NCBI GenBank assembly: GCA_964398805.1
Contig: CAYNNI010000033.1
Span: 1-7,145, forward strand
DNA from: CAISDH01 sp964398805
Lineage (GTDB): Archaea > Micrarchaeota > Micrarchaeia > Micrarchaeales > Micrarchaeaceae
DNA length: 7,145 nt
Direction of reading: 5' to 3'
Positions 1-6,297 of this stretch are shown in pieces; position 1 is the first letter of the stretch, and each line of letters begins with the position of its first letter. Made by a program: the position numbers and the translations under genes. Under the pieces are notes generated by a model, which was not told the DNA's origin, searched no databases, and saw only the letters and a list, made by a program, of their open reading frames with translations.

Positions 1-485
1 TCCTAAAGCTCATGACCAAGGAGGCATTGGATCCCAAGATACTCGCCGATCTCGTGAACAACAAGGTCAGGGTGAAGGTCGTAGGCAACACGTCGATGCT
101 TCCGCAGCCGCTCAGGGCGGCGCTTAAGAGGGTGGAAGCGAAGACCAGGGCATACGGTGCCCTCACGATAAACCTGCTAATAGGCTACGGTGGCCGCGAG
201 GACATAGTGCATGCGGCCAGGCTTGCAGCGCTGCATGCCGTGAAGAGCGGAAGCAGCAGCGTCACCGAGAGGGATGTTAAGGAGAACCTCAGGACCGCAA
301 CGGTCTCCGATGCCGATCTTATAATAAGGACATCAGGGGAGAGGAGGCTCTCGGGATTCCTTCCATGGCAGTCGACTTATGCGGAGCTGTACTTCGCCAA
401 GAAGTACTGGCCCGACTTCAGCAAGGAAGACCTCAGGAAGGCGCTCATGGATTATTCCAGGAGGCGCAGGAGGTTCGGAAGGTAA
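1..485 (+). CDS. uppS: cis-prenyltransferase (undecaprenyl/polyprenyl diphosphate synthase), 5'-truncated by window
   Basis: This enzyme condenses isopentenyl diphosphates onto an allylic primer in cis to build the long polyprenyl diphosphate that becomes the glycan carrier lipid; it acts at the cytoplasmic membrane face. The reading frame is open from base 3 (L-K-L before the first ATG at 12), so the 12 ATG is internal. About 160 residues are visible, against roughly 230-260 for the family. The missing N-terminus should hold the DGNRR-type catalytic Asp motif. Visible hallmarks are YGGREDIVHAA near bases 186-210 and the C-terminal signature RTSGERRLSGFLPWQS followed by YAELYF and WPDF; its Arg residues bind the IPP diphosphate in characterised members. 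The product ends in an Arg-rich tail. The next gene starts 8 nt after the TAA, so the two are probably co-transcribed. Family assignment is firm; product chain length cannot be told. Confidence 0.95.
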   Translation, partial: LKLMTKEALDPKILADLVNNKVRVKVVGNTSMLPQPLRAALKRVEAKTRAYGALTINLLIGYGGREDIVHAARLAALHAVKSGSSSVTERDVKENLRTATVSDADLIIRTSGERRLSGFLPWQSTYAELYFAKKYWPDFSKEDLRKALMDYSRRRRRFGR

Positions 486-493
486 GTGTTCGC

Positions 494-2362
494 ATGGCTT
501 CAAGAAGAAGCAGGGATCCGTCAAAGTCGCTGAAGGCTCCGTCTATATTCTATAGGAGCCTTCCGGGCAGCATGCCCCTTTTCGCCCTGCTTGTGGTGGT
601 CAGCGTAGTCATAGGCATAGCAGCCGTTACGCTGATGCATTTCGGCAGCGCGAGCTCCATGATACCGTACCTGGTGACCGCCGGCGCGGTGACCGGCATA
701 CTCACGATATTGATACCCTCGACGCTTACCGTCATAGCTGTAAGGGCCGCGAACAGGAAACTGAAGACTAAATACGTGATACTCGTAGTACTGATAGCGG
801 CGGTCTCGTATGCGACGTTCATGCTGATAGGCGGCGTGGTGTACGTCTTCGCCGGGCTCAAGTCGATAGCAAGCGCGCTGATACTGGTGGGCGACGCAGG
901 GATCTTCGGCTGGTGGTTCTTCGCGAACAAGATACTGATGGGCAGGAACAGGAAGGGAATACTACTGGCGCTGGTGCAGCCCACGCTCAACCTCCTCGCA
1001 TACATACCGGCTAGCAGGTTCCTGTTCTCGATAGGCGCGAGCACCAACCTGCTGCTCGCGAAGCTCTACGCGGCGATAGCGGTCTTCCTGCTGATGGGCT
1101 ACGTGATAATATACTTCGTCGACGCGCCGGTCAAGCGCAGCGTCGGCTTCGGAGGCATAGGCGCGTTCTCCCACCTGGTGCAGAACTGGCTATACGACAT
1201 AAACATATCAGCCCCGTTCGGTGGCGAGAAGTTCGGGATGCCCGCGGACATAGAGACCAGCACCATTGTGTTCAAGAGCGCGAAGACCGGAGCGAAGAAG
1301 GCTATCATATTCGTGCCCAACCTGCACTACGGCCCGTTCGGCAGCATAGGCGGCAGCGAATTCCCGTACCTTTTGTCGAGGCACATATACAGGAAATACA
1401 AGGTGCCTGGCATAGTCATGCACGGCGCTGTCAACATGGACAGGAATCCGATATCCTCGAGCCAGCTAGGCACGCTGATCAAGCATCTCGATGCATCCGT
1501 GCAGGCGGCGATGTCGTCCAAGCCTCTGGCCGGGGTGTCATATTCGGAGGGTTCGTCGAACGGGGCAACGGTGAAGTGCATAGACATGGATGGCGTGAGG
1601 TTTGCAACGCTGACCAGGGCGCCCAGGATAACCGAGGACATAGACCTTTCCGCATCGATGCTGTTCAAGGGGCTGCTCGAGGGCAGCGGCTCACGGGACG
1701 CGATCGTCATAGACGCGCACAACTCCAGGTACGAGAGTGCGCCGAAGAAGGAGCTCGACGGCATATCGGTCAACTCCATATACGCAAACCATTACGCAGA
1801 GGCGATAAGGCAGATGAACAATGCTTACCACAGGCCAGGCGGTGTGCTGAGGCTCGGGGTATCCTCTCCAGACATATACGACGCGCTGGGAAGGCCGGAG
1901 GACATGGCCGCGGGCAACATGGACGTCATGGTATTCAGGATAAACGGCAAGGACCACGCTATCATACAGTTCAACGCCAACAACATGCTCCCCTCGCTTA
2001 GGGCGGCTATCGTCGAGTCGGTGAAGAGGGACCACAACATCGAAGCGGAAGTTTACACTACAGACACCCATGCGGTCAATTCGCTCAACCTGAACGTCTC
2101 GAACGTCTTGGGCAGGAAGACGAGGTACGAGGAGCTCTCGCACATGGTCGAAGTCGCGATTGTGGATGCGCTGTCGAACATGGAGGAAGTGAAGGTGCAT
2201 TACCACAAGGCGGTCCTGGGCAGGTTCATGGTCTGGGGCACTGACATAACGAGCAAGCTGCACAGCATAGCAGGTTACGTGGTCTCGACAGCAAGGCTGG
2301 TCGTGCCTGCCTCCATAATAGCGGGTTTCATCATAGCCATCTGGGTAATATCGCTGATATGA
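494..2362 (+). CDS. DUF2070 family archaeal membrane protein
   Basis: This is a 622-residue protein of a family (DUF2070) without an established function. Residues ~25-212 hold about six hydrophobic membrane segments. A soluble domain of about 380 residues follows, and one more membrane helix ends the protein (~596-622). Family-type motifs in the soluble part are HYGPFGSIGGS (His278), HGAVNMDRN (310-318), DAHN (407-410) and TDTHAVN (524-530). These repeated His/Asp/Asn positions resemble metal or active-site residues, but that is inference. I chose the ATG at 494: an in-frame ATG at 365 lies deep inside uppS and would add 43 residues that do not look like protein of this family. GGAAGGTAAG at 477-486 is a modest ribosome binding site. 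Adjacency to uppS hints at a role in membrane lipid or carrier-lipid metabolism. Confidence 0.9.
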   Translation: MASRRSRDPSKSLKAPSIFYRSLPGSMPLFALLVVVSVVIGIAAVTLMHFGSASSMIPYLVTAGAVTGILTILIPSTLTVIAVRAANRKLKTKYVILVVLIAAVSYATFMLIGGVVYVFAGLKSIASALILVGDAGIFGWWFFANKILMGRNRKGILLALVQPTLNLLAYIPASRFLFSIGASTNLLLAKLYAAIAVFLLMGYVIIYFVDAPVKRSVGFGGIGAFSHLVQNWLYDINISAPFGGEKFGMPADIETSTIVFKSAKTGAKKAIIFVPNLHYGPFGSIGGSEFPYLLSRHIYRKYKVPGIVMHGAVNMDRNPISSSQLGTLIKHLDASVQAAMSSKPLAGVSYSEGSSNGATVKCIDMDGVRFATLTRAPRITEDIDLSASMLFKGLLEGSGSRDAIVIDAHNSRYESAPKKELDGISVNSIYANHYAEAIRQMNNAYHRPGGVLRLGVSSPDIYDALGRPEDMAAGNMDVMVFRINGKDHAIIQFNANNMLPSLRAAIVESVKRDHNIEAEVYTTDTHAVNSLNLNVSNVLGRKTRYEELSHMVEVAIVDALSNMEEVKVHYHKAVLGRFMVWGTDITSKLHSIAGYVVSTARLVVPASIIAGFIIAIWVISLI

Positions 2363-2382
2363 CGCCTAGCGCACAGGCGTCG
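2360..2382 (+). terminator. stop-codon hairpin after the DUF2070 gene
   Basis: GACGCCT (2361-2367) and AGGCGTC (2375-2381) form a perfect 7-bp stem with a 7-nt loop; T2360 and G2382 can add a wobble pair. The stem begins within the TGA stop codon. No T-run follows, so it does not look like a classical U-tract terminator. It may instead mark the 3' end by processing or stabilise the transcript. It separates the uppS-DUF2070 unit from the asnS promoter. Confidence 0.45.
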
Positions 2383-2392
2383 CAGGAGTTGT

Positions 2393-2408
2393 GCGAATCG
2401 TATAAATA
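2393..2408 (+). promoter_or_regulatory. archaeal TATA-box promoter for asnS
   Basis: TATAAATA at 2401-2408 is a good archaeal TATA box, with a purine-containing BRE-like stretch (GCGAATCG, 2393-2400) directly upstream. With the usual spacing, transcription would start near 2430-2432, leaving a leader of about 28 nt before the asnS ATG at 2459. It lies in the 96-nt gap after the DUF2070 stop, as expected for a new transcription unit. Confidence 0.7.
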
Positions 2409-2449
2409 GGATTGCACGTCACAAGTTATGAATGAGTTAGATTACAAGC

Positions 2450-2453
2450 GGTG
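2450..2453 (+). promoter_or_regulatory. ribosome binding site of asnS
   Basis: GGTG lies 5 nt before the ATG at 2459 and matches the GGTG core of the archaeal Shine-Dalgarno sequence. It supports 2459 rather than the in-frame ATG at 2477, whose upstream GGAG leaves only 1 nt of spacing. Confidence 0.5.
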
Positions 2454-2458
2454 CGGGA

Positions 2459-3757
2459 ATGGCCGGTTTCAGGAGAATGAGGATATCGAAGGCGGTGGCC
2501 GCAAAGGAGGGCCAGGCAAGGATACGCGGATGGATATACAGGAAGAGGAGCAGCGGAGGCAAGCTTTTCGTCGTCATAAGGGACAACAGCGGCACGATAC
2601 AATGCGTCGCCGACAAGTCAGCGATAAGCGCCAAGGAATGGGAGAAGGCCGACGCCGCATATCTCGAGTCCGCGGTCGAGGTGGCTGGCACGCTGAAGGC
2701 CGACGCAAGGGCCCCGGGTGGCGCTGAGCTTGAAGTAAAGTCGATAAGTGTCTCGAACAGCAAGGAGCAGTTCCCAATAACCGAATACCAGAGCCCGGAG
2801 TTCCTGCTGGACGTGAGGCATCTGTGGCTGAGGAGCGCCCGCATGTCCAACATAATGAAGGCGAGGTCGCATCTTTTCAGGTACGCGCGCGAATTCCTGG
2901 ACAGGCAGGGATTCTTCGAGATAACGCCGCCGCTGATAACCAAGTCGGGAGGCGAGACCGGCGCAGACATGTTCGAGGTCAACTACTTCGGCCAGAAGGC
3001 GTACCTCACGGAATCGTCACAGCTCTACGCCGAGGCGATGATCTACTCGCTCGAGAAGGTATACTCGTTCGCGCCTTCGTGGCGCGCGGAGAAGTCCAGA
3101 ACGGTCAAGCATCTCGCGGAGTACTGGCACCTGGAACCCGAAATGGCGTACTACAACAACGCGAGGAGCATGGCCCTACAGGAGCGCCTTGTGAGCCACA
3201 TGGCTGCGAGGCTTGTGAAGAGTGACCGCGACATACTCGAAGCTCTCGGCGTAGATGTCGCTGTGCTCGAGAAGATAAGGCCGCCGTTCAAGAGGATAAG
3301 CTACGACAAGGCCATGGAGATACTGCAACAGAAGGGATCGCATAAGGTGTGGGGCGACGACTTCGGCGTGGAGGAAGAGAAGCTGCTCACGGAAGACGAG
3401 GAGAAGCCGATATTCGTGCACAACATGCCGAAGGACCTCAAGGCGTTCTACATGCCGATAAGCAAGAAGGACCCGAGGACCGTCGAATGCGCAGACATGC
3501 TGGCACCGAAGGGCCACGGCGAGATAATAGGCGGCTCTGAGCGTATAGGCGACTACGACCAGATGGTGGCGCGCATGAAGGAGAAGGGCCTCGTTCTCGA
3601 GAACTACAAATGGTACCTTGATACGCTAAAGTACGGAGCAGTGCCGCATGCGGGCTTCGGTCTCGGAATGGAGCGCGTCGTAAAGTGGATGCTCAACCTT
3701 GACCACATAAGGGACGCGATACCATTCCCGAGGGTAATAAACAGGGTAGAGCCGTAA
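2459..3757 (+). CDS. asnS: asparaginyl-tRNA synthetase (class IIb)
   Basis: AsnRS activates asparagine with ATP and charges tRNA-Asn in the cytoplasm. The 432 residues match the archaeal AsnRS length of about 430. An N-terminal OB-fold anticodon-binding domain covers ~residues 18-105 (ARIRGWIYRKR, then FVVIRDNSG). The class II catalytic core follows. Motif 1 is around RYAREFLDRQGFFEITPP. Motif 2 is SWRAEKSRTVKHLAEYWHLE (from 207), with Arg209 and Glu211 expected to contact ATP. Motif 3 is GFGLGMER (399-406), ending in Arg406. The ending HIRDAIPFPR followed by NR favours AsnRS over the related AspRS, where the equivalent stretch is usually NIREAILFPRD. The substrate call rests on this motif resemblance, not on structure. 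The gene has its own TATA box. The next gene on the strand starts about 33 nt downstream, behind a hairpin. Confidence 0.95.
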   Translation: MAGFRRMRISKAVAAKEGQARIRGWIYRKRSSGGKLFVVIRDNSGTIQCVADKSAISAKEWEKADAAYLESAVEVAGTLKADARAPGGAELEVKSISVSNSKEQFPITEYQSPEFLLDVRHLWLRSARMSNIMKARSHLFRYAREFLDRQGFFEITPPLITKSGGETGADMFEVNYFGQKAYLTESSQLYAEAMIYSLEKVYSFAPSWRAEKSRTVKHLAEYWHLEPEMAYYNNARSMALQERLVSHMAARLVKSDRDILEALGVDVAVLEKIRPPFKRISYDKAMEILQQKGSHKVWGDDFGVEEEKLLTEDEEKPIFVHNMPKDLKAFYMPISKKDPRTVECADMLAPKGHGEIIGGSERIGDYDQMVARMKEKGLVLENYKWYLDTLKYGAVPHAGFGLGMERVVKWMLNLDHIRDAIPFPRVINRVEP

Positions 3758-3769
3758 CTTCGGCTCTGC
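3746..3769 (+). terminator. hairpin enclosing the asnS stop codon
   Basis: AGAGCCG (3748-3754) and CGGCTCT (3761-3767) form a perfect 7-bp stem around the 6-nt loop TAACTT, whose TAA is the asnS stop codon. A U-G wobble and a further G-C pair can extend it to 3746-3769. No T-run follows. Immediately downstream, GCGC (3773-3776) and GCGC (3781-3784) can form a small stem with AGGT in the loop, which would overlap the putative ribosome binding site of the next gene. A role as partial terminator, mRNA stabiliser or translational control is inferred only. Confidence 0.45.
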
Positions 3770-3790
3770 GGTGCGCAGGTGCGCGGGCAC

Positions 3791-4813
3791 ATGCGTGAAG
3801 GCGATATGATGGTAGTATTGGGAGATTCGCTGATGTTGCTGCTCAACTTCGCGGTGAGGATAGCTGCTATCGCATCGGCGATAATATACCTGGTGCGAGC
3901 GAAGCGCCAACTGCGGATCGGGATTGCCGCGGCGATGGCGGCCGCTGCCGCCGCGTCTTACCTGCTTTCCTTGTATCAGGCCTACCTTGGCATGGGCGCC
4001 ATATCCGGAGCGGCTCTTTCCGCTTCGGTGGCGGTTCTCTTTGCAATAGCCGCTTCGGCGTACTTCGAAAAGCGCCAGGCGCTCTATTACGCCCTTGGCG
4101 TTGCCGTACTGATGATAATCACATCCGTGCTGATAGGCGCGCCCCTCGTGATGTTCATGCAGTCCTTCTCCATGGGCACAATAGCAGGGATATTTGTGTC
4201 CATGCGGCACAATGGCAACAGGAACCACAATTCGCGAGCGCACAATAAGAAGGAAACCGAGATAAACCGGGACATATTCCAGATATGCAGCGGCATAGTG
4301 CTGCTGCTGATGCTGCTCATATCGTTCCGCGTCGGCGAGTACATCCTGATGGCGATAGTGCTGCTCGGATATACCGCGGTGTTCTACCTGCCGAAAGGCG
4401 CGAAAGCCACCAACCCCCTGTCGAAAATACTACTGGGGCTCGAGAGGCCGGAGACCACGTTCGGTTTCGGTGCCCTTTACCTTGCGGCCGGGGCGCTCAT
4501 GGTCATAGCGCTCGTGCCCGATTTCAGGCTCATGATGTTCGGCCTGGTCGCACTGTTCATCTCCGATTCGCTCGCCACGATATTTGGACTGCGCATAAGG
4601 TCGCCCAGACTTCCGTACAACAAGGGCAAGAGTGTCGCCGGGAGCGTCGTCTACTTCGCAGTGCTTGCGTTAGTCGGCATACTGTTCGTCGGCTATTACT
4701 CGATAGCCATAGCCGTGGTTCTGGCCTTCATAGAGGGCGTCAGCTCAAGGATAGACGACAACGTCAGCGTCGCTTCCGCGCTTGTCTTGATAAGCGCCGC
4801 ACTGATGCTATAG
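3791..4813 (+). CDS. dolichol/polyprenol kinase-like membrane protein (SEC59, COG0170 type) with extended N-terminus
   Basis: The C-terminal half matches the CTP-dependent dolichol/phytol kinase family, which phosphorylates polyprenols in the membrane to give the glycan carrier. Family-type motifs are EINRD (157-161), RPE before a membrane segment (219-221), SDSLATIFG (Asp259), NKGKSVAGS (277-285), Glu315 and IDDN (321-324). Before this domain lie about 140 residues with four or five hydrophobic segments, then a hydrophilic loop rich in His, Asn, Arg and Lys (~142-157). Prokaryotic members are often only about 200 residues, so the 340-residue length is notable. The start is uncertain. ATG 3791 has AGGTG 9 nt upstream; a GTG at 3779 (+4 residues) and ATGs at 3806 and 3809 are alternatives. 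The last 50 bases overlap the convergent Nudix gene. Substrate (dolichol, other prenol, or archaeal lipid precursor) is not determinable here. Confidence 0.8.
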   Translation: MREGDMMVVLGDSLMLLLNFAVRIAAIASAIIYLVRAKRQLRIGIAAAMAAAAAASYLLSLYQAYLGMGAISGAALSASVAVLFAIAASAYFEKRQALYYALGVAVLMIITSVLIGAPLVMFMQSFSMGTIAGIFVSMRHNGNRNHNSRAHNKKETEINRDIFQICSGIVLLLMLLISFRVGEYILMAIVLLGYTAVFYLPKGAKATNPLSKILLGLERPETTFGFGALYLAAGALMVIALVPDFRLMMFGLVALFISDSLATIFGLRIRSPRLPYNKGKSVAGSVVYFAVLALVGILFVGYYSIAIAVVLAFIEGVSSRIDDNVSVASALVLISAALML

Positions 4814-5255
4814 GCCCCTGTATTCCTGCTCCTGCTTTAGCCATGTCTCGCCACGCCCTAATGTCCTTCCTTGAATCTAAAGCGCTTTCGGGCAGGTTGC
4901 CCATAGCGAACCACCTATACTCATACGACTCTTCATTCAGCGTTATCCTAACGCGTTCGTCTATCGCTGTCGCGTATACGAAATGCAGCATTCCCATTCC
5001 CGTGTTTGGGTGCTCTATAATGCACAGTAGTCGAAGGTCCGAAGGCCTGAGCCTCAGGCCGGTCTCCTCCCTGGCTTCCCGGATGCATGCCTCGATGGAG
5101 GTCTCTCCGGCATCTATCCTTCCGCCAACGTTTCCCCATTCCTTGCCCTTATAGCTCTTCTTCTCATAGTTGCGCCTGACCAGGAGCACCTTCGAGTAGT
5201 CCCTGTTGAATACCAGGGCAAATACCCCTATGGTCGCCTTCGCTGTATTCGCCAT
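4764..5255 (-). CDS. Nudix (MutT-type) hydrolase
   Basis: Nudix enzymes hydrolyse nucleoside diphosphates linked to another group, such as oxidised dNTPs, ADP-ribose or ADP-sugars. A complete Nudix box GX5EX7REUXEEXGU is present at residues 45-67 (RIDAGE, then REAREETGL); Glu60, Glu63 and Glu64 should bind Mg2+. A beta strand with IGVFALVF precedes it and EWGNVGG leads into the box. Length is 163 residues, normal for a single-domain member. I prefer the ATG at 5255, which has GGTG 5 nt upstream. An ATG at 5282 would add nine residues and lies 7 nt after the nfo stop, with no clear ribosome site. It follows nfo on the same strand and is probably co-transcribed, which favours but does not prove nucleotide-pool cleaning. 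The C-terminal tail is Arg-rich and coded in the 50-bp overlap with the convergent kinase gene. Confidence 0.92.
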   Translation of the reverse strand: MANTAKATIGVFALVFNRDYSKVLLVRRNYEKKSYKGKEWGNVGGRIDAGETSIEACIREAREETGLRLRPSDLRLLCIIEHPNTGMGMLHFVYATAIDERVRITLNEESYEYRWFAMGNLPESALDSRKDIRAWRDMAKAGAGIQGPIASVRRLSRQARKRR

Positions 5256-5260
5256 TGTCA

Positions 5261-5264
5261 CACC
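5261..5264 (-). promoter_or_regulatory. ribosome binding site deciding the Nudix start
   Basis: On the minus strand, GGTG is followed by TGACA and then ATG at 5255. The spacing of 5 nt equals that at asnS. The upstream ATG at 5282 lacks such a site, so the shorter protein is favoured. Confidence 0.45.
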
Positions 5265-5289
5265 GCCACACACATCAATCATGGAATTC

Positions 5290-6177
5290 TTATTGTTTTC
5301 CTGCAGAATTTGGATCTGCTCCGACGTCAGTTATGCCTGCGCTTTTCAGTATCTTCCTCAGCCTCCTCATGTTGACTTCATCCGCGTCGCCCTTTTCGTT
5401 CCCCGGAGTCTCCATCACGAACGAACCGCTCCTGAAATGCCTGTTCCTGAACAGGGCCGTGAAACCCTTCTCTCCTATGTACCCTTCACCTATGTGCCAG
5501 TGCCTGTCCTTCCTGCTGCCGAGCGGGAACTTCGCGTCATTGAGGTGCACGAGCTTCAGCTTGCCAAATCCTATATTGGACTCGAAATCGTAGCACAGCG
5601 CGTCTATGTCCGCATCGCTGCCCATAGCGTAACCAGCGGCGAAGGCATGGCAGGTGTCGAGGCATACACCCAGCCTGTCTGATTTCACACGGTCGAGTAT
5701 ATCGCCTATCTCCTCAAATGTGGACCCGATGCTGTTGGTGTATCCCGCGGTGTTCTCTAGAAGTATGCTAACGCCCTCGTCGCCGTCCAATGCCTTGCCC
5801 AGCGCCTCGCATATACGGCTTACACCGATCTTGGCGCCCTCGCCCAGGTGCGAGCCCAGGTGTATCACAAGATGGCCGATGCCCAGCAGTTCGCAGTTGT
5901 CCATGTTCTGCTTAAGCATGGTATTGCTCTTGGAATATATCTCGTTCCTGGGAGAAGCGATGTTGCACAGGTAGGGTATGTGGGCGTAGGGTACTATATC
6001 GTACTCGGCCGTGTGCCCCCTGAAGCTCTCCGCGTCGCCCTCCTTTGGCCTGTTCTGCTTCCAGCTCCTGCTGCTGGCCGTGAACATCTGGAACGCGGTG
6101 TATCCCCCTGCCTTGGCCGCGAGCACGGCGTTGTCGACAGAGCCCGCAATTGACATGTGGAAGCCTATCCTCATCAT
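5290..6177 (-). CDS. nfo: endonuclease IV (AP endonuclease, Nfo/Apn1 family)
   Basis: Endonuclease IV cuts the DNA backbone 5' of abasic sites in base excision repair and uses a trinuclear zinc centre in a TIM barrel. The 295 residues match the family length of about 280-300. It begins MRIGFHMSIAGSV, followed by AFQMFTASSRSW, as in known members. All metal ligands known for E. coli Nfo have counterparts: His66 (YAHIPYLCN), His106 (VIHLGSH), Glu141 (LLENTAG), Asp174 and His177 (CLDTCH), His211 (VHLNDAK), Asp224 and His226 (DRHWH) and Glu256 (METPG). I place the start at the tandem ATGs 6177/6174. The in-frame ATG at 6228 would add residues absent from the family and lies upstream of the start site expected from the TATA box at 6242-6250. 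The Nudix gene follows directly on the same strand. Confidence 0.95.
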   Translation of the reverse strand: MMRIGFHMSIAGSVDNAVLAAKAGGYTAFQMFTASSRSWKQNRPKEGDAESFRGHTAEYDIVPYAHIPYLCNIASPRNEIYSKSNTMLKQNMDNCELLGIGHLVIHLGSHLGEGAKIGVSRICEALGKALDGDEGVSILLENTAGYTNSIGSTFEEIGDILDRVKSDRLGVCLDTCHAFAAGYAMGSDADIDALCYDFESNIGFGKLKLVHLNDAKFPLGSRKDRHWHIGEGYIGEKGFTALFRNRHFRSGSFVMETPGNEKGDADEVNMRRLRKILKSAGITDVGADPNSAGKQ

Positions 6178-6241
6178 TCTATGCGCCTGCGCTTTTGCCG
6201 TCGTAAAAACGGGCGTGCCACTAATCATAGGAATTGCAACC

Positions 6242-6251
6242 TATTTAAAAA
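6242..6251. promoter_or_regulatory. bidirectional TATA element between nfo and the histone gene
   Basis: The near-palindromic A/T block reads TATTTAAAAA on the plus strand and TTTTTAAATA on the minus strand, so it resembles an archaeal TATA box both ways. With the box at about -30 to -23, minus-strand transcription would start near 6219-6220, ahead of nfo at 6177. Plus-strand transcription would start near 6272, about 26 nt before the histone TTG. BRE-like sequence is weak on both sides. It is the only strong A/T block between the two genes. Confidence 0.6.
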
Positions 6252-6286
6252 GGTCACTTGCCAAAGGTTGGTTGCACATTTTTTCA

Positions 6287-6293
6287 GGGGTGA
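6287..6293 (+). promoter_or_regulatory. strong ribosome binding site deciding the histone TTG start
   Basis: GGGGTGA matches the archaeal Shine-Dalgarno consensus (GGAGGTGA) closely and lies 4 nt before an in-frame TTG at 6298. The nearest upstream in-frame ATG (6157) lies inside nfo and upstream of the predicted promoter, so it cannot be the start. Confidence 0.75.
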
Positions 6294-6297
6294 AATC

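Noticed and set aside
365..493. In-frame ATG at 365 as the start of the DUF2070 protein
   Set aside because: It lies inside uppS in another frame, would add 43 non-family residues, and the ATG at 494 directly after the uppS stop fits better.
1691..2263. Minus-strand open frame of 190 codons inside the DUF2070 gene
   Set aside because: It is antisense to a well-supported gene, rich in Arg, His and Val as expected of a GC-rich shadow frame, and has no recognisable domain.
2428..2727. Plus-strand 99-codon frame overlapping the asnS start
   Set aside because: It is out of frame with asnS, extremely rich in Gly, Arg and Gln, and its ATG lies at or before the predicted transcription start.
2459..3757. 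Aspartyl-tRNA synthetase as the identity of the class IIb enzyme
   Set aside because: The C-terminal HIRDAIPFPR-NR pattern and the motif 2 region fit AsnRS better than AspRS.
3626..4243. Minus-strand open frame of 205 codons opposite the asnS end and kinase start
   Set aside because: The composition (His, Tyr, Arg repeats) is that of a complementary shadow, and it crosses two supported genes.
4285..5154. Plus-strand open frame of 289 codons spanning the kinase and Nudix genes
   Set aside because: It covers parts of two genes with clear motifs on other frames or strands, and its Arg/His/Ser-rich composition resembles no family.
5206..5682. Plus-strand open frames opposite nfo
   Set aside because: All nfo metal ligands are intact on the minus strand, so these frames are shadows.
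6178..6228. ATG at 6228 as the nfo start
   Set aside because: The extra 17 residues are not typical of endonuclease IV, which normally begins M-x-I-G-x-H, and this ATG is upstream of the start site predicted from the TATA element.
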